A stretch of 64,000 bases of DNA from Kocuria rhizophila DC2201 (lineage in GTDB: Bacteria > Actinomycetota > Actinomycetes > Actinomycetales > Micrococcaceae), in contig NC_010617.1 in assembly GCF_000010285.1 (NCBI RefSeq), positions 1,922,001 through 1,986,000 of the forward strand, written 5' to 3'. Both the position numbers and the translations under genes were made by a program. The notes under the pieces are model-generated. The model was given only the letters and a program-made list of their open reading frames with translations. It was not told the origin of the DNA and made no database searches. Below, piece after piece: positions 44,144 through 52,362 of the stretch; the stretch's first letter is position 1; each line of letters begins with the position of its first letter.

Positions 44144-44830
44144 TCATAGTTTGTTGTCGTGCTCCCGGATCGGCGACAGCGTGCCGGGCGCCAGGCCCAG
44201 CCTCGCTTCCCACGGAACGGCTATCCGCTCGACATACTCACTGCGGTGGCCGTATCCCACCAGCATGTGTGCGTTGAGCCCGTCGAGCAGGGCGATTGCC
44301 TCCCACGCGCAGGCGCGAGCGTCAACATCCGCGAACTCGCCGGACGAGACCCCACGGGACACCAGCCCAGACACGAGGTCCTCCCAGCGTCGCATCATGG
44401 CGCGCACCACCTCTGCCGTACCGGGGTGGTGGCGACCCAGACTCCAACCGTCCAGCCAGATCGCCGCGTGTGCCGCCCGGCGCGGGCTGCTCATGAGCCC
44501 GATCAGAGTCCTCACCCCGTCCACGGCGTCTGCGATCCCCTCAAGGCAGCGGGATGTCTGGAGGAACTCCTCTTGCAACAGCGCGTGGCACACGTGCGCC
44601 CTCAACGCCGCCATGTCGGGTTCGTAGTGAACCACCAGCGCGTGCGTGACGCCCAGCTCGGAGGCGATGCCGCGATGCGTGAGTTGTTGTAGTCCCACCC
44701 GCAACGCCTGGGATGCGGCGGCATCCCGGATCTGCTGATGCCGCTGGGCGCGGCCGAGCCGACGCCGTGGGCTTCCCGGGTCCGATCCCTCAGGTTCCGT
44801 GCAGTTCGCCGCAGAATCAGCCCTTGACAC
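44144..44830 (-). CDS. TetR family transcriptional regulator
   Basis: 228-aa TetR-type repressor. The N-terminal DNA-binding domain is visible at about residues 25-75: QIRDAAASQALRVG, LTHRGIASELGV (HTH) and LVVHYEPDM. A variable helical ligand domain follows. GTG at 44830 is chosen, with AGGGGG about 9 nt upstream; the frame is open further 5'. Its first codons overlap the -35 of the divergent permease promoter. It is the likely regulator of the amine oxidase-permease pair, and possibly of the MHS transporter, through the shared ACCATGTGGTA site (inference). Composition is less GC-rich than the neighbourhood. Confidence 0.82.
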   Translation of the reverse strand: MSRADSAANCTEPEGSDPGSPRRRLGRAQRHQQIRDAAASQALRVGLQQLTHRGIASELGVTHALVVHYEPDMAALRAHVCHALLQEEFLQTSRCLEGIADAVDGVRTLIGLMSSPRRAAHAAIWLDGWSLGRHHPGTAEVVRAMMRRWEDLVSGLVSRGVSSGEFADVDARACAWEAIALLDGLNAHMLVGYGHRSEYVERIAVPWEARLGLAPGTLSPIREHDNKL

Positions 44831-44853
44831 CCGTCTTCGCCCCCTCTTACGCT
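44824..44853 (+). promoter_or_regulatory. Promoter of the APC permease
   Basis: -35 TTGACA (44824-44829) and -10 TACGCT (44848-44853) with an 18-nt spacer, or TTACGC with 17. This is the best sigma-70-type promoter in the window. It yields a leader of about 135 nt. Confidence 0.6.
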
Positions 44854-44869
44854 CGGCGCACGTGATATT

Positions 44870-44883
44870 TACCACATGGTCAA
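44870..44883. promoter_or_regulatory. Operator-like site TACCACATGGTCAA
   Basis: Reads on the minus strand TTGACCATGTGGTA, matching 13 of 14 bases of TTCACCATGTGGTA at 2995-3008 upstream of the MHS transporter. The core ACCA-NN-TGGT is palindromic. It lies just past the predicted start of the permease transcript, a classic repressor position. Confidence 0.6.
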
Positions 44884-44993
44884 TTAGAAGAGGTGTGCCG
44901 CCCTGGGTCAAGGGGGGGCGCAACCTCGGAGACTGCCGCAGTTTGCTGTCCGCACTGTCACTCTTCCCGGGCACATCCCCAAGGAGCCGCCCC

Positions 44994-46349
44994 ATGACCA
45001 CGTCATCCCGCCGCGATGGATCTGGCACGCCGGACGCGAACGGCACGTTGCGCCAGTCCATGGGGGTTCCCACCCTGGTCTTCTTCGGGCTCTCCTACAT
45101 GGTGCCGATGACTGTGTTCACCACCTACGGGATCGTCAACGAGATCACAGGCGGCTCCCTATCCACCGCCTATCTGCTCACGCTGCTCGCCATGCTCTTC
45201 ACTGCGTGCAGCTACGCGTTCATGGGCAAGGTCGTCCCCTCGGCAGGATCGGCGTACGCCTACACAAGAGTTGGTCTCGGCAGCGGAGCAGGCTTCCTCA
45301 CGGGGTGGACCGTGATGATCGACTACATCCTTCTGCCGATGCTGAATTACCTGCTGATCGGGCTCTATCTCGGTGAGCGATTTCCCGCCGTACCCGCATG
45401 GGTATTTTCCCTCACGGCGCTGGCCCTGGTCACGGGCCTGAACATCGTGGGAGTGGCCGCCGTGAAGAGCGCGAACGTAGTTCTGGTCCTCCTCCAAGTC
45501 GTCTTCTTCGGGATTTTTTTCGTCTACGCGGCCCGGGCCTTCGACCCCTCGGTGCAACCTCTCGACCCGTTTGTCGGACCGGGCTTTGACGTCACTGCTG
45601 TGGCGGCCGGCGCCGCAGTGCTGTGCCTGTCGTTTCTGGGCTTCGATGCGGTATCAACCATGGCCGAGGAAGCGAGGGAGCCTCGCCGGTCCGTTCCCCG
45701 CGCCGTCATCCTGACCACCGTGATCGGTGGTGCGTTCTTCGTCTCCGTGGCATGGTTCGCGCACATGGCCGGACCCGAAGTCATGGTCGGTGACGCCGCC
45801 GACGTCGCGGCCATCTCCTTGCTCGCCAACATCGGCGGAAACCTCCTGACCGCCCTCTTCCTCGCGGCCTACGTCACGGGCGCCCTGGGATCCGCGCTGG
45901 CCTCCCAGGCGTCCGTCTCACGCATCCTGTTTGCCATGGGTCGAGACGGGCTGCTGCCCCGAAAACTCTTCGGTACGGTCTCCCCCCGTTTCCGCACGCC
46001 AGTGGGTGCGATCCTCGTCGTCGCCGCCATCTCCCTCAGCGCCCTGGTGGCAGACGTCGACTTAGTGGCATCCATCGTCAGCTTTGGCGCGCTCAGCGCT
46101 TTCACCATGGTGAACCTGAGTGTCATCGCCACATATCTGGTGCGGGCCGAGCGCCGAACGATCAGCACATACTTGCTCTACGGCGTGATCCCCGCGGTGG
46201 GGTTCCTCCTCACTGCCTGGCTGTGGACCAGCCTGACACCCGTCGCGGTAGTCCTGGGACTCACATGGATGGTCATCGGCGTCTCTCGGTTGCTGTGGCA
46301 CACCCGGATGTTCTCTCGCCCCGTGCCGCGCATGCACCTCAGCGAGTAG
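44994..46349 (+). CDS. APC-superfamily amino acid/amine permease
   Basis: 451-aa transporter with twelve predicted helices. It has the APC N-terminal VFFGLSYMVPMTVFTTYGIV, PSAGSAYAYTRVGLG (helix 2-3) and the conserved ILFAMGRDGLLPRKLFGTVSPRFRTP. The closest general type is PuuP-like uptake of polyamines or amino acids. AAGGAG and ATG at 44994 are ideal. It is divergent from TetR and the amine oxidase, so a substrate of the oxidase is a reasonable guess. Third codon positions and overall composition are less GC-rich than in the flanking genes, suggesting acquisition by transfer. It overlaps the 3' end of the RNB gene by 11 bp. Confidence 0.88.
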   Translation: MTTSSRRDGSGTPDANGTLRQSMGVPTLVFFGLSYMVPMTVFTTYGIVNEITGGSLSTAYLLTLLAMLFTACSYAFMGKVVPSAGSAYAYTRVGLGSGAGFLTGWTVMIDYILLPMLNYLLIGLYLGERFPAVPAWVFSLTALALVTGLNIVGVAAVKSANVVLVLLQVVFFGIFFVYAARAFDPSVQPLDPFVGPGFDVTAVAAGAAVLCLSFLGFDAVSTMAEEAREPRRSVPRAVILTTVIGGAFFVSVAWFAHMAGPEVMVGDAADVAAISLLANIGGNLLTALFLAAYVTGALGSALASQASVSRILFAMGRDGLLPRKLFGTVSPRFRTPVGAILVVAAISLSALVADVDLVASIVSFGALSAFTMVNLSVIATYLVRAERRTISTYLLYGVIPAVGFLLTAWLWTSLTPVAVVLGLTWMVIGVSRLLWHTRMFSRPVPRMHLSE

Positions 46350-47781
46350 TGGAACCCGGGACCACCTCGAACTCGCTGCGCCCTGCGGCCACGTCCGCGC
46401 TGAGCAGGCGCACCCGGATCTCGCTGCCGAGCCGCAGGCCCGGGGCCTTGAGACCGGCCTCGACCGCGGGCTCCCGGATCACGATGGTGCCCCGGGTGCC
46501 GTCCTCCTTGACGTCCACCACGGTGGCCGTGAACTCCTGACCCACATGGGCCGAGAGCACGAGGGTCTCCACCATGTTCACGATTCCCCGCTCGTACGCG
46601 GAGGCCCTGCGCCCGGAGATCTCCATCTCGGCGGGCAGCTGCGGTAGCGCCCGCAGCGCCCACTCCGGCACCGGGCGGCCTGCGGCCACGGCCAGGCACA
46701 CCTCGCTGCCGTAGCGGTCCACGAGTCGGCGCAGCGGAGCGGTCACGTGGGCGTAGGGCGTGGCCAGGGCGGAGTGCTCGCGGTGCTGCGGTGCGGCGCC
46801 GTCGAACGCCTCGTAGCCCGCGCCGCGGAACAGCAGGGTGCACGCGTGCAGCATCGCGGCGTGCGTGCCCCGCGAGGGGTCCAGCCCGCGCACGAACTCC
46901 GGGTAGGAGACCTCATCCGGCCACGGGATCTGCAGCGCGGCCGCCGTGACGCGCAGCTTCTGGACCGCCGTGTCCGTGGCGGGCGGGAGCACCCGCAGCA
47001 GCCCGACCCCCGCGCGGAGCATCAGCTGGGCCGCCGCGATGCCCGTGAGCAGGGAGACCTGGGCGTTCCAGCCCTCCACGGGCAGGGCGCTGCGGTGCAC
47101 CACGCGCCATTGCCGCTCCTCCACCACCACTTCCTGCTCGGGGATCCGCAGGCTCACCCCGCCGCGCTCCCGTTCGATCCGCTCCCGCAGCAGCCCCACG
47201 GTGCGCAGCAGCTGCAGGGAGGGCTCCGCGGTCCCGGCATCCAGGCGGTCCTGCACGTCGCGGTAGCTCAGCTGCGCCCGGCTGCGCACGAGGGCGCGCT
47301 CCACCCCGGTGTCCACCAGCTCGCCGCGCGCATCCAGGCCCAGCCGCCACAGCACCGCCGGACGCACCACTCCGGGCAGCAGGCTCGCCGCGTCCTCGGA
47401 CAGTTCGGGCGGGTGCAGCGGCGTGCGCTGGTGCGGGGCGTAGAGGGTCTGCCCGCGCCGGTGCGCCTCCAGGTCCACGGGGTCCCCGGGTGCCACGAAG
47501 GCGGCGACGTCCGCGATGGCGTACCAGAGCGTGAACCCGTCCGGCACGGCCTCGATCAGCACGGCCTGGTCCAGGTCCCGCGAGCCCTCGGGGTCGATGG
47601 TCACGAGCTCCAGGTCCGTGCGGTCGGTGCCCGGGAGGCGCGGTGCGGCGGCGGCTGCCGCGGCGGCGTCGTGGACCTCCGGCGGGAAGTCGTCCGGGAT
47701 GGCGAGCTCATGGCGCAGGGCCTCCAGCGCTGCCACGAGCGGCTCGGGGACGGGATGGACCTGCTGCGGACGAATGGCCAT
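46339..47781 (-). CDS. RNB-domain ribonuclease
   Basis: 480-aa protein with a single RNase II/R catalytic (RNB) domain, a 3'-5' exoribonuclease. The active-site block TIDPEGSRDLDQAVLIE has three of the four canonical Asp; the fourth is Gln (DLDQ), a common variant in actinobacteria (family knowledge). WYAIADVAAFVAPGD, PPELSEDAASLLPG and the C-terminal ATPYAHVTAPLRRLVDRY (arginine motif) are intact. It lacks separate N-terminal cold-shock domains. GAGGAG is 5 nt from the ATG at 47781. Confidence 0.88.
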   Translation of the reverse strand: MAIRPQQVHPVPEPLVAALEALRHELAIPDDFPPEVHDAAAAAAAAPRLPGTDRTDLELVTIDPEGSRDLDQAVLIEAVPDGFTLWYAIADVAAFVAPGDPVDLEAHRRGQTLYAPHQRTPLHPPELSEDAASLLPGVVRPAVLWRLGLDARGELVDTGVERALVRSRAQLSYRDVQDRLDAGTAEPSLQLLRTVGLLRERIERERGGVSLRIPEQEVVVEERQWRVVHRSALPVEGWNAQVSLLTGIAAAQLMLRAGVGLLRVLPPATDTAVQKLRVTAAALQIPWPDEVSYPEFVRGLDPSRGTHAAMLHACTLLFRGAGYEAFDGAAPQHREHSALATPYAHVTAPLRRLVDRYGSEVCLAVAAGRPVPEWALRALPQLPAEMEISGRRASAYERGIVNMVETLVLSAHVGQEFTATVVDVKEDGTRGTIVIREPAVEAGLKAPGLRLGSEIRVRLLSADVAAGRSEFEVVPGSTTR

Positions 47782-47904
47782 GCTCACTCCTCACCCGGGC
47801 ACGTCACCCGAGGAGTTCCGCCCGGGCGCGCCCCGGTCCGGACGAACCGTGCTGACACGCGTGTGCTGCCCCGATTGTGCCCCGGGCAGCCCGCGCGTAC
47901 CGGT

Positions 47905-48897
47905 TCATCCGCGCGCGTCCACCCGCGCCCCGGGGGCGGGACCGTTCACCGGGAGCGCGAGCCGGCCCTCCCGTGCGAGGGCGTCGGCGAGCTGCCGGGC
48001 GGCGTCGTCGGTCGGGGCCAGGAAGCACACGGTGGGCCCGGAGCCGGAGACCCAGCCGGTGAGCGCCCCGAGCCGCGCACCGTGCTCGAGCACGTCCGCG
48101 AGCTCCGGGAGCAGGTGCAGGGCCGGTGCCTGGAGGTCGTTGCGGACCAGCGCGGCGAGTGCCCCGGGGTCCGCCGGGTCGAGGGCCGCGAGCGCCCGGG
48201 GGGACGCCGGGTCCGGTGCGCCGGTGCCCGACAGCCCGTGGGCGGCATCCCACCGGCGGTACACCGCGGGGGTGGAGAGGCCCCGGTCCTGCGGGGCGAA
48301 CACCAGGTGCAGCAGCCCGTCCGTGGGAACCGGTTGCAGCTCCGTGCCCGTGCCGCGGCCCACCGCCGCGCCGCCCAGCAGCATGAAGGGGACGTCCGCC
48401 CCGAGCTCTGCGCCCAGTCGCCGCAGCTCCTCGGGGGCCAGCTCCGGGATGCCCAGGTGCCGCGCCACGAGGTCGTTGACCGCCACCAGCGCGGCCGCCG
48501 CATCCGCAGACCCGCCGCCCATGCCGCCGGCCACGGGCACGGCCTTGCGGATGTGCAGTGCCAGGCCGGACTCGGAGGCACCTACGGCGTCGCACACCGC
48601 CCGGGCCGCCCGGACCGCGAGGTTGCGCGCGTCCAGGGGAATGTCCGACAGCCGCGCGGCACCCTCCGCGACCATCCGCGCGTACCCGCTGCCGGGCGCC
48701 GGTTCCACGGTCACGGCGACACCCTCGCCCGCGTCGCGGGCCGGGTCCAGCGTGGCGGTCACCGTCTCGCGCAGGTCCACCGCGAGGAACAGGGTCTCCA
48801 GCGGGTGGTAGCCGTCCGGGGTGGGGCTTCCCACGTGCAGCAGCAGATTGGTCTTGGCCGGTGCGCTCGCGGTGACCCACCGGGGCGCCACGGTCAT
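47905..48897 (-). CDS. ispE: 4-diphosphocytidyl-2-C-methyl-D-erythritol kinase
   Basis: 330-aa GHMP kinase of the MEP isoprenoid pathway. It phosphorylates CDP-ME at the 2-[29 protein letters not shown] covers the conserved N-terminal motif, [21 protein letters not shown] is the ATP loop, and [11 protein letters not shown] is the C-terminal motif. The ATG overlaps the rsmA stop (ATGA), so it is translationally coupled. The order rsmA-ispE is conserved in actinobacteria. Confidence 0.94.
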   Translation of the reverse strand: MTVAPRWVTASAPAKTNLLLHVGSPTPDGYHPLETLFLAVDLRETVTATLDPARDAGEGVAVTVEPAPGSGYARMVAEGAARLSDIPLDARNLAVRAARAVCDAVGASESGLALHIRKAVPVAGGMGGGSADAAAALVAVNDLVARHLGIPELAPEELRRLGAELGADVPFMLLGGAAVGRGTGTELQPVPTDGLLHLVFAPQDRGLSTPAVYRRWDAAHGLSGTGAPDPASPRALAALDPADPGALAALVRNDLQAPALHLLPELADVLEHGARLGALTGWVSGSGPTVCFLAPTDDAARQLADALAREGRLALPVNGPAPGARVDARG

Positions 48898-50084
48898 GCC
48901 GGATCTCCCGGTGTCTCCTCCGGGTGCGTGCCACGCACCTCGCCCGGCGCCGCGACCGCGGTCTGGCTGCGGCCCGCCAGTGGGGCTCCGTTGGCGCCAG
49001 GGCCCTCGTCCCGACGCGCAGCGGGGACCTCGTTCGCAACCGCTGCCGGCCTCTCACTCCGGCCGACGACCGCGGTCTGGTCCCGGCCCGCCAGAGAGGC
49101 TTCCTCGGTGGCCAGGCCCTTGTCCTGACTCGCTGCGGGGGCCTCGCTCGCAACCGAACCCCCACCCACGACCGGGGTGGCCTCGGTCAGGGACGTGGGC
49201 GGGGCGTCGTCGGCGGCCAGGGTGTTGGCGGCCTCCGCGATGCGCGCGAAGTCGGCGACCCCGAGCTTCTCCCCGCGTTCGGCGGGGTCCACCCCGGCGG
49301 CGCGCAGGATCTCCTCGGCGCGCGCACCGGAGCCGGCCCAGCCGCTCAGGGCGGCCCGCAGGGTCTTGCGCCGCTGGGCGAACGCGGCGTCGACCACCGC
49401 GAACGTGGGCACCCGCAGGCGCTCCTCGGCGGGCGGTTCGCGGCGCTCGAGCCGCACCAGGCCCGAGGCGATCTTGGGCGCCGGCCAGAACACGTTCTTG
49501 CCGATCACCCCGGCCTTGCGCACCTCCGCGTACCAGGACGCCTTCACGGACGGCACACCGTACACGCGCGAGCCCGGGCCCGCGGCCAGGCGGTCCGCGA
49601 CCTCGTCCTGGACCATCACCAGACCGTGCCGGATGGACGGGAAGGTCTCCAGGATGTGCAGCAGCACGGGCACGGCCACGTTGTACGGCAGGTTGGCCAC
49701 GAGCGCCGTGGGCTCGGCGCCGCCGGGAAGCTCACGCACGCGGGCGGCGTCGGCCTCCACCACGCTCAGGCGCGGTGCGGCGTCCGGGAAGAAACGGGCG
49801 ACGGTCTCCGGCAGCTGCCGTGCGAGCGGCGGGTCGATCTCCACCGCCGTGACCGCCGACGACGCCGCCAGCAGCCCCAGCGTCAGCGAGCCCAGCCCGG
49901 GCCCCACCTCCAGGACGTGCTCCTCAGGTGCGAGGTGGGCGGCCGCGACGATGCGGCGGATGGTGTTGGGGTCGATCACGAAGTTCTGACCCAGGGTCTT
50001 GGTGGGGCGGATCCCGGCCGTCTCGGCGAGCTCCCTGATCTCCGCGGGCCCCAGCAGCGGGCCGGCTGTGCTGTGCTCGGTCAC
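48894..50084 (-). CDS. rsmA: 16S rRNA dimethyladenosine transferase with repeat tail
   Basis: RsmA/KsgA, 396 aa, dimethylates the two adjacent adenosines in helix 45 of 16S rRNA using [36 protein letters not shown] (SAM site), [18 protein letters not shown] (NLPY catalytic) and [15 protein letters not shown] are conserved. The enzyme should end near residue 290. The last 105 residues are an added tail with two approximately 38-residue repeats ([11 protein letters not shown].../[11 protein letters not shown]...). The GTG start is 6 nt from a -10 TAGGAT, so the mRNA is probably leaderless. It overlaps ispE by 4 bp. Confidence 0.94.
   Translation of the reverse strand: MTEHSTAGPLLGPAEIRELAETAGIRPTKTLGQNFVIDPNTIRRIVAAAHLAPEEHVLEVGPGLGSLTLGLLAASSAVTAVEIDPPLARQLPETVARFFPDAAPRLSVVEADAARVRELPGGAEPTALVANLPYNVAVPVLLHILETFPSIRHGLVMVQDEVADRLAAGPGSRVYGVPSVKASWYAEVRKAGVIGKNVFWPAPKIASGLVRLERREPPAEERLRVPTFAVVDAAFAQRRKTLRAALSGWAGSGARAEEILRAAGVDPAERGEKLGVADFARIAEAANTLAADDAPPTSLTEATPVVGGGSVASEAPAASQDKGLATEEASLAGRDQTAVVGRSERPAAVANEVPAARRDEGPGANGAPLAGRSQTAVAAPGEVRGTHPEETPGDPA
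48954..49181. repeat. 114-bp tandem repeat in the 3' end of rsmA
   Basis: Two units, 48954-49067 and 49068-49181, beginning GACCGCGGTCTGG and sharing GGCCCGCCAG and TCGCAACCG. The period is 38 codons, so the frame is kept. A third partial start (GACCGGGGT) is at 49170. The units are diverged, most strongly in the last third. Confidence 0.7.
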
Positions 50085-50090
50085 CGGACA

Positions 50091-50096
50091 ATCCTA
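50091..50096 (-). promoter_or_regulatory. -10 hexamer TAGGAT, leaderless rsmA
   Basis: Minus-strand TAGGAT, 6 nt, then GTG at 50084. No Shine-Dalgarno sequence in the gap. Confidence 0.55.
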
Positions 50097-50142
50097 CGGG
50101 GCGAGCCGGGCGGGGCACCTCCGCTCCACGGATGAGGCCTGA

Positions 50143-50191
50143 GGAGAGGTTCTGCCCGGGATTTCCGCGAGGATCACGGCAGAACCTCTCC
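50143..50191 (-). terminator. Hairpin terminator after tatD
   Basis: Perfect 14-bp stem GGAGAGGTTCTGCC / GGCAGAACCTCTCC, loop 21 nt, 19 nt past the tatD stop. Confidence 0.7.
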
Positions 50192-50209
50192 CCACGCGTC
50201 AGGGACCGC

Positions 50210-51211
50210 TCAGAACGCCCCGTACACCCGGCGCGAGTTGTCCCAGATCCGGCGGCACACGGTCTCCAGGTCCGCCTCCAGCAGCTGCGCCATCCCGCGG
50301 ACGGTGTGGTTGACCATGTACGGCGCGTTGGGGCGGCCCCGGAACGGGTGGGGGGTGAGGAACGGGGCGTCCGTCTCGCTCAGCACCAGTGCGGGGTCCG
50401 CGACCCGCAGGGCCTCCTGCAGCGCCTTCGCGTTCTTGAACGTCACGGTCCCGGCGAAGGACATGTACCAGCCGTTGCGGTTGCACACCCGGGCGAGCTC
50501 CGCGTCCCCGGAGAAGCAGTGGAACACCGTGCGCTCGGGTGCTCCGGCGTCGTCCAGGATGCGCAGGACGTCCTCGTGGGCCTCGCGGTCGTGGATCTGC
50601 ATCGCCAGGTCGTGGCGTTTCGCCAGCTCGATGTGCGCGCGGAAGGACGCCTCCTGCGCCCCCAGCCCCTCCTCCGGGGTGTGCACCCGGTCCATCCCGG
50701 TCTCACCGACCGCGCGCACCCGGTCCTGCGCCGCGAGCGCGTCGATCTCCCGCAGCGCCGCCTCCAGCTCACCGCGGCGCGAAAGCTCCGGTGCCTCGTT
50801 GGGGTGCAGGGCCACGGCCGCGAGCACACCGGGCACCGCCTGCGCCGCGGCCACCGCGAAGCGCGAGGACTCCACGTCGCACCCGGCCTGCACCACGCCG
50901 GCCACGGAGGCGTCCCACGCGGTGGCCACGGCGTCCGCCACGGACACGCGCACCAGCCCGTCCTGCATGTCCAGGTGGGTGTGGTTGTCCACCACCGGGT
51001 GCGGCAGGGGCTCGGGCAGCGCGGGGAAGCGGAGGTTGCGCTTCTGCCCGTGGACGTCCGTGTCCGCGCGCCGCTCGGTGCCCTCCCCGCTGGGCACGTC
51101 CGCGGCCAGCGCGTACTGCTCGGGGTCGTAGGCGGCGGGCGTCCCACCGGGCACGGGCTCGGGGCGCTCGCCGTGCGGCCAGAGGGACTCGGTCAGGGCT
51201 GTCTCGATCAC
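50210..51211 (-). CDS. tatD: TatD family metal-dependent DNase
   Basis: 333-aa TIM-barrel amidohydrolase-like hydrolase, a 3'-5' DNase by family. VVDNHTHLDM gives the first metal His pair, VALHPNEAPE, VGETGMDRVHT (Glu) and QIHDREAHEDVLRIL follow, and VFHCFSGD and LSETDAPFL (Asp) complete the site. An N-terminal extension of about 70 residues before the barrel is not family-typical. GTG at 51211 is 6 nt from a -10 TATCGT, so leaderless. The tatD-rsmA-ispE order is conserved in actinobacteria. Confidence 0.9.
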   Translation of the reverse strand: MIETALTESLWPHGERPEPVPGGTPAAYDPEQYALAADVPSGEGTERRADTDVHGQKRNLRFPALPEPLPHPVVDNHTHLDMQDGLVRVSVADAVATAWDASVAGVVQAGCDVESSRFAVAAAQAVPGVLAAVALHPNEAPELSRRGELEAALREIDALAAQDRVRAVGETGMDRVHTPEEGLGAQEASFRAHIELAKRHDLAMQIHDREAHEDVLRILDDAGAPERTVFHCFSGDAELARVCNRNGWYMSFAGTVTFKNAKALQEALRVADPALVLSETDAPFLTPHPFRGRPNAPYMVNHTVRGMAQLLEADLETVCRRIWDNSRRVYGAF

Positions 51212-51217
51212 GGCACC

Positions 51218-51223
51218 ACGATA
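51218..51223 (-). promoter_or_regulatory. -10 hexamer TATCGT, leaderless tatD
   Basis: Minus-strand TATCGT, 6 nt, then GTG at 51211. It overlaps a copy of the ACGACGCCGC 10-mer at 51228 by proximity. Confidence 0.5.
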
Positions 51224-51411
51224 GGCGACGACGCCGCCCCGCCCGTCCGCGCCGGCCCGCACCGTCGCAGCGGTCACCGTCTCCGTCCGGTCCCGGCACC
51301 GCCCACGGACCCGGATGCGGGGTGCAGCCGCAATGCACGCGGACCTGCACAATTCCTGAGACCATGGTCCCCGGACCACCCCCGCCCCCCATGCCCGTGA
51401 GACGAGGAAAT

Positions 51412-52362
51412 ATGGAGCAGTTCGCCGCCCGCACGAAGGCCGTCCTGGACCGCATGAACGCGGTCATCGACGGCAAGCCCGCCGAGACCCGCACCGCGCT
51501 GACGGTGCTGCTGGCCGGGGGCCACCTGCTGGTGGAGGACGTCCCGGGCGTGGGCAAGACCATGCTCGCCCGGACGCTGGCGGGTGCGATCGGCGGCACG
51601 GTCAGCCGCGTGCAGTTCACCCCGGACCTGCTGCCCACGGACATCACGGGTGTCTCGGTGTACGACCAGGTGCGCCGGGAGTTCGAGTTCAAGCCGGGGC
51701 CGGTGTTCGCGAACATCGTGATCGGGGACGAGATCAACCGCGCGTCCGCGAAGACGCAGTCCGCCCTGCTGGAGGCCATGGCGGAGGGTCAGGTCACGGC
51801 GGACGGCACCACGTACCGCCTGCAGTCCCCGTTCATGGTGGTGGCCACGCAGAACCCGGTGGAGATGGACGGCACGTTCCCCCTGCCCGAGGCCCAGCGG
51901 GACCGTTTCACCGCGCGGATCTCCATGGGCTACCCGGATGCGGACGCGGAGGTCGCCATGCTCTCCGAGCACGGTTCGGGCTCTCCCCTGGCGGATCTGG
52001 CCCCCGTGCTGGACATCGACCAGGCCCGCGAGCTCGTGCGCCACGTAGCTTCCCTGCACGTGTCCACCGCGGTGCGCCGCTACATCGTGGCGCTGTGCCA
52101 GGCCACGCGCTCGCACCCGCACCTGCGCCTGGGGGCGAGCCCCCGCGCCGCCCTGCAGCTGCAGGCCGCCGCGCGCGCCCACGCCGCCCTGGCCGGCCGC
52201 GCCCACGTGCTCCCGGACGACGTCAAGGACGTGGCCGTCCCGGTGCTCGCCCACCGCCTGATCCTGGAGCGCCGCTCCGGGGCGGACAGCGCCCAGGACA
52301 TCGTGCGCGGGATCCTCGACGACGTCCGCGTGCCCACCGAAGACGCCCCGCAGACCCGATGA
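51412..52362 (+). CDS. MoxR family AAA+ ATPase
   Basis: 316-aa MoxR-type AAA+ chaperone, thought to help assemble or activate partner proteins. Walker A EDVPGVGKTMLAR, Walker B IVIGDEINRASAKTQSALLEAM, sensor VVATQNPVEMDGTFPLPEAQRDRF and the C-terminal lid (GASPRAALQLQAAARAHA) are all present. GACGAGGAAAT is the ribosome binding site of ATG 51412. It heads a three-gene operon with DUF58 and transglutaminase-like partners, each overlapping by 4 bp, a well-known arrangement. Confidence 0.93.
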   Translation: MEQFAARTKAVLDRMNAVIDGKPAETRTALTVLLAGGHLLVEDVPGVGKTMLARTLAGAIGGTVSRVQFTPDLLPTDITGVSVYDQVRREFEFKPGPVFANIVIGDEINRASAKTQSALLEAMAEGQVTADGTTYRLQSPFMVVATQNPVEMDGTFPLPEAQRDRFTARISMGYPDADAEVAMLSEHGSGSPLADLAPVLDIDQARELVRHVASLHVSTAVRRYIVALCQATRSHPHLRLGASPRAALQLQAAARAHAALAGRAHVLPDDVKDVAVPVLAHRLILERRSGADSAQDIVRGILDDVRVPTEDAPQTR

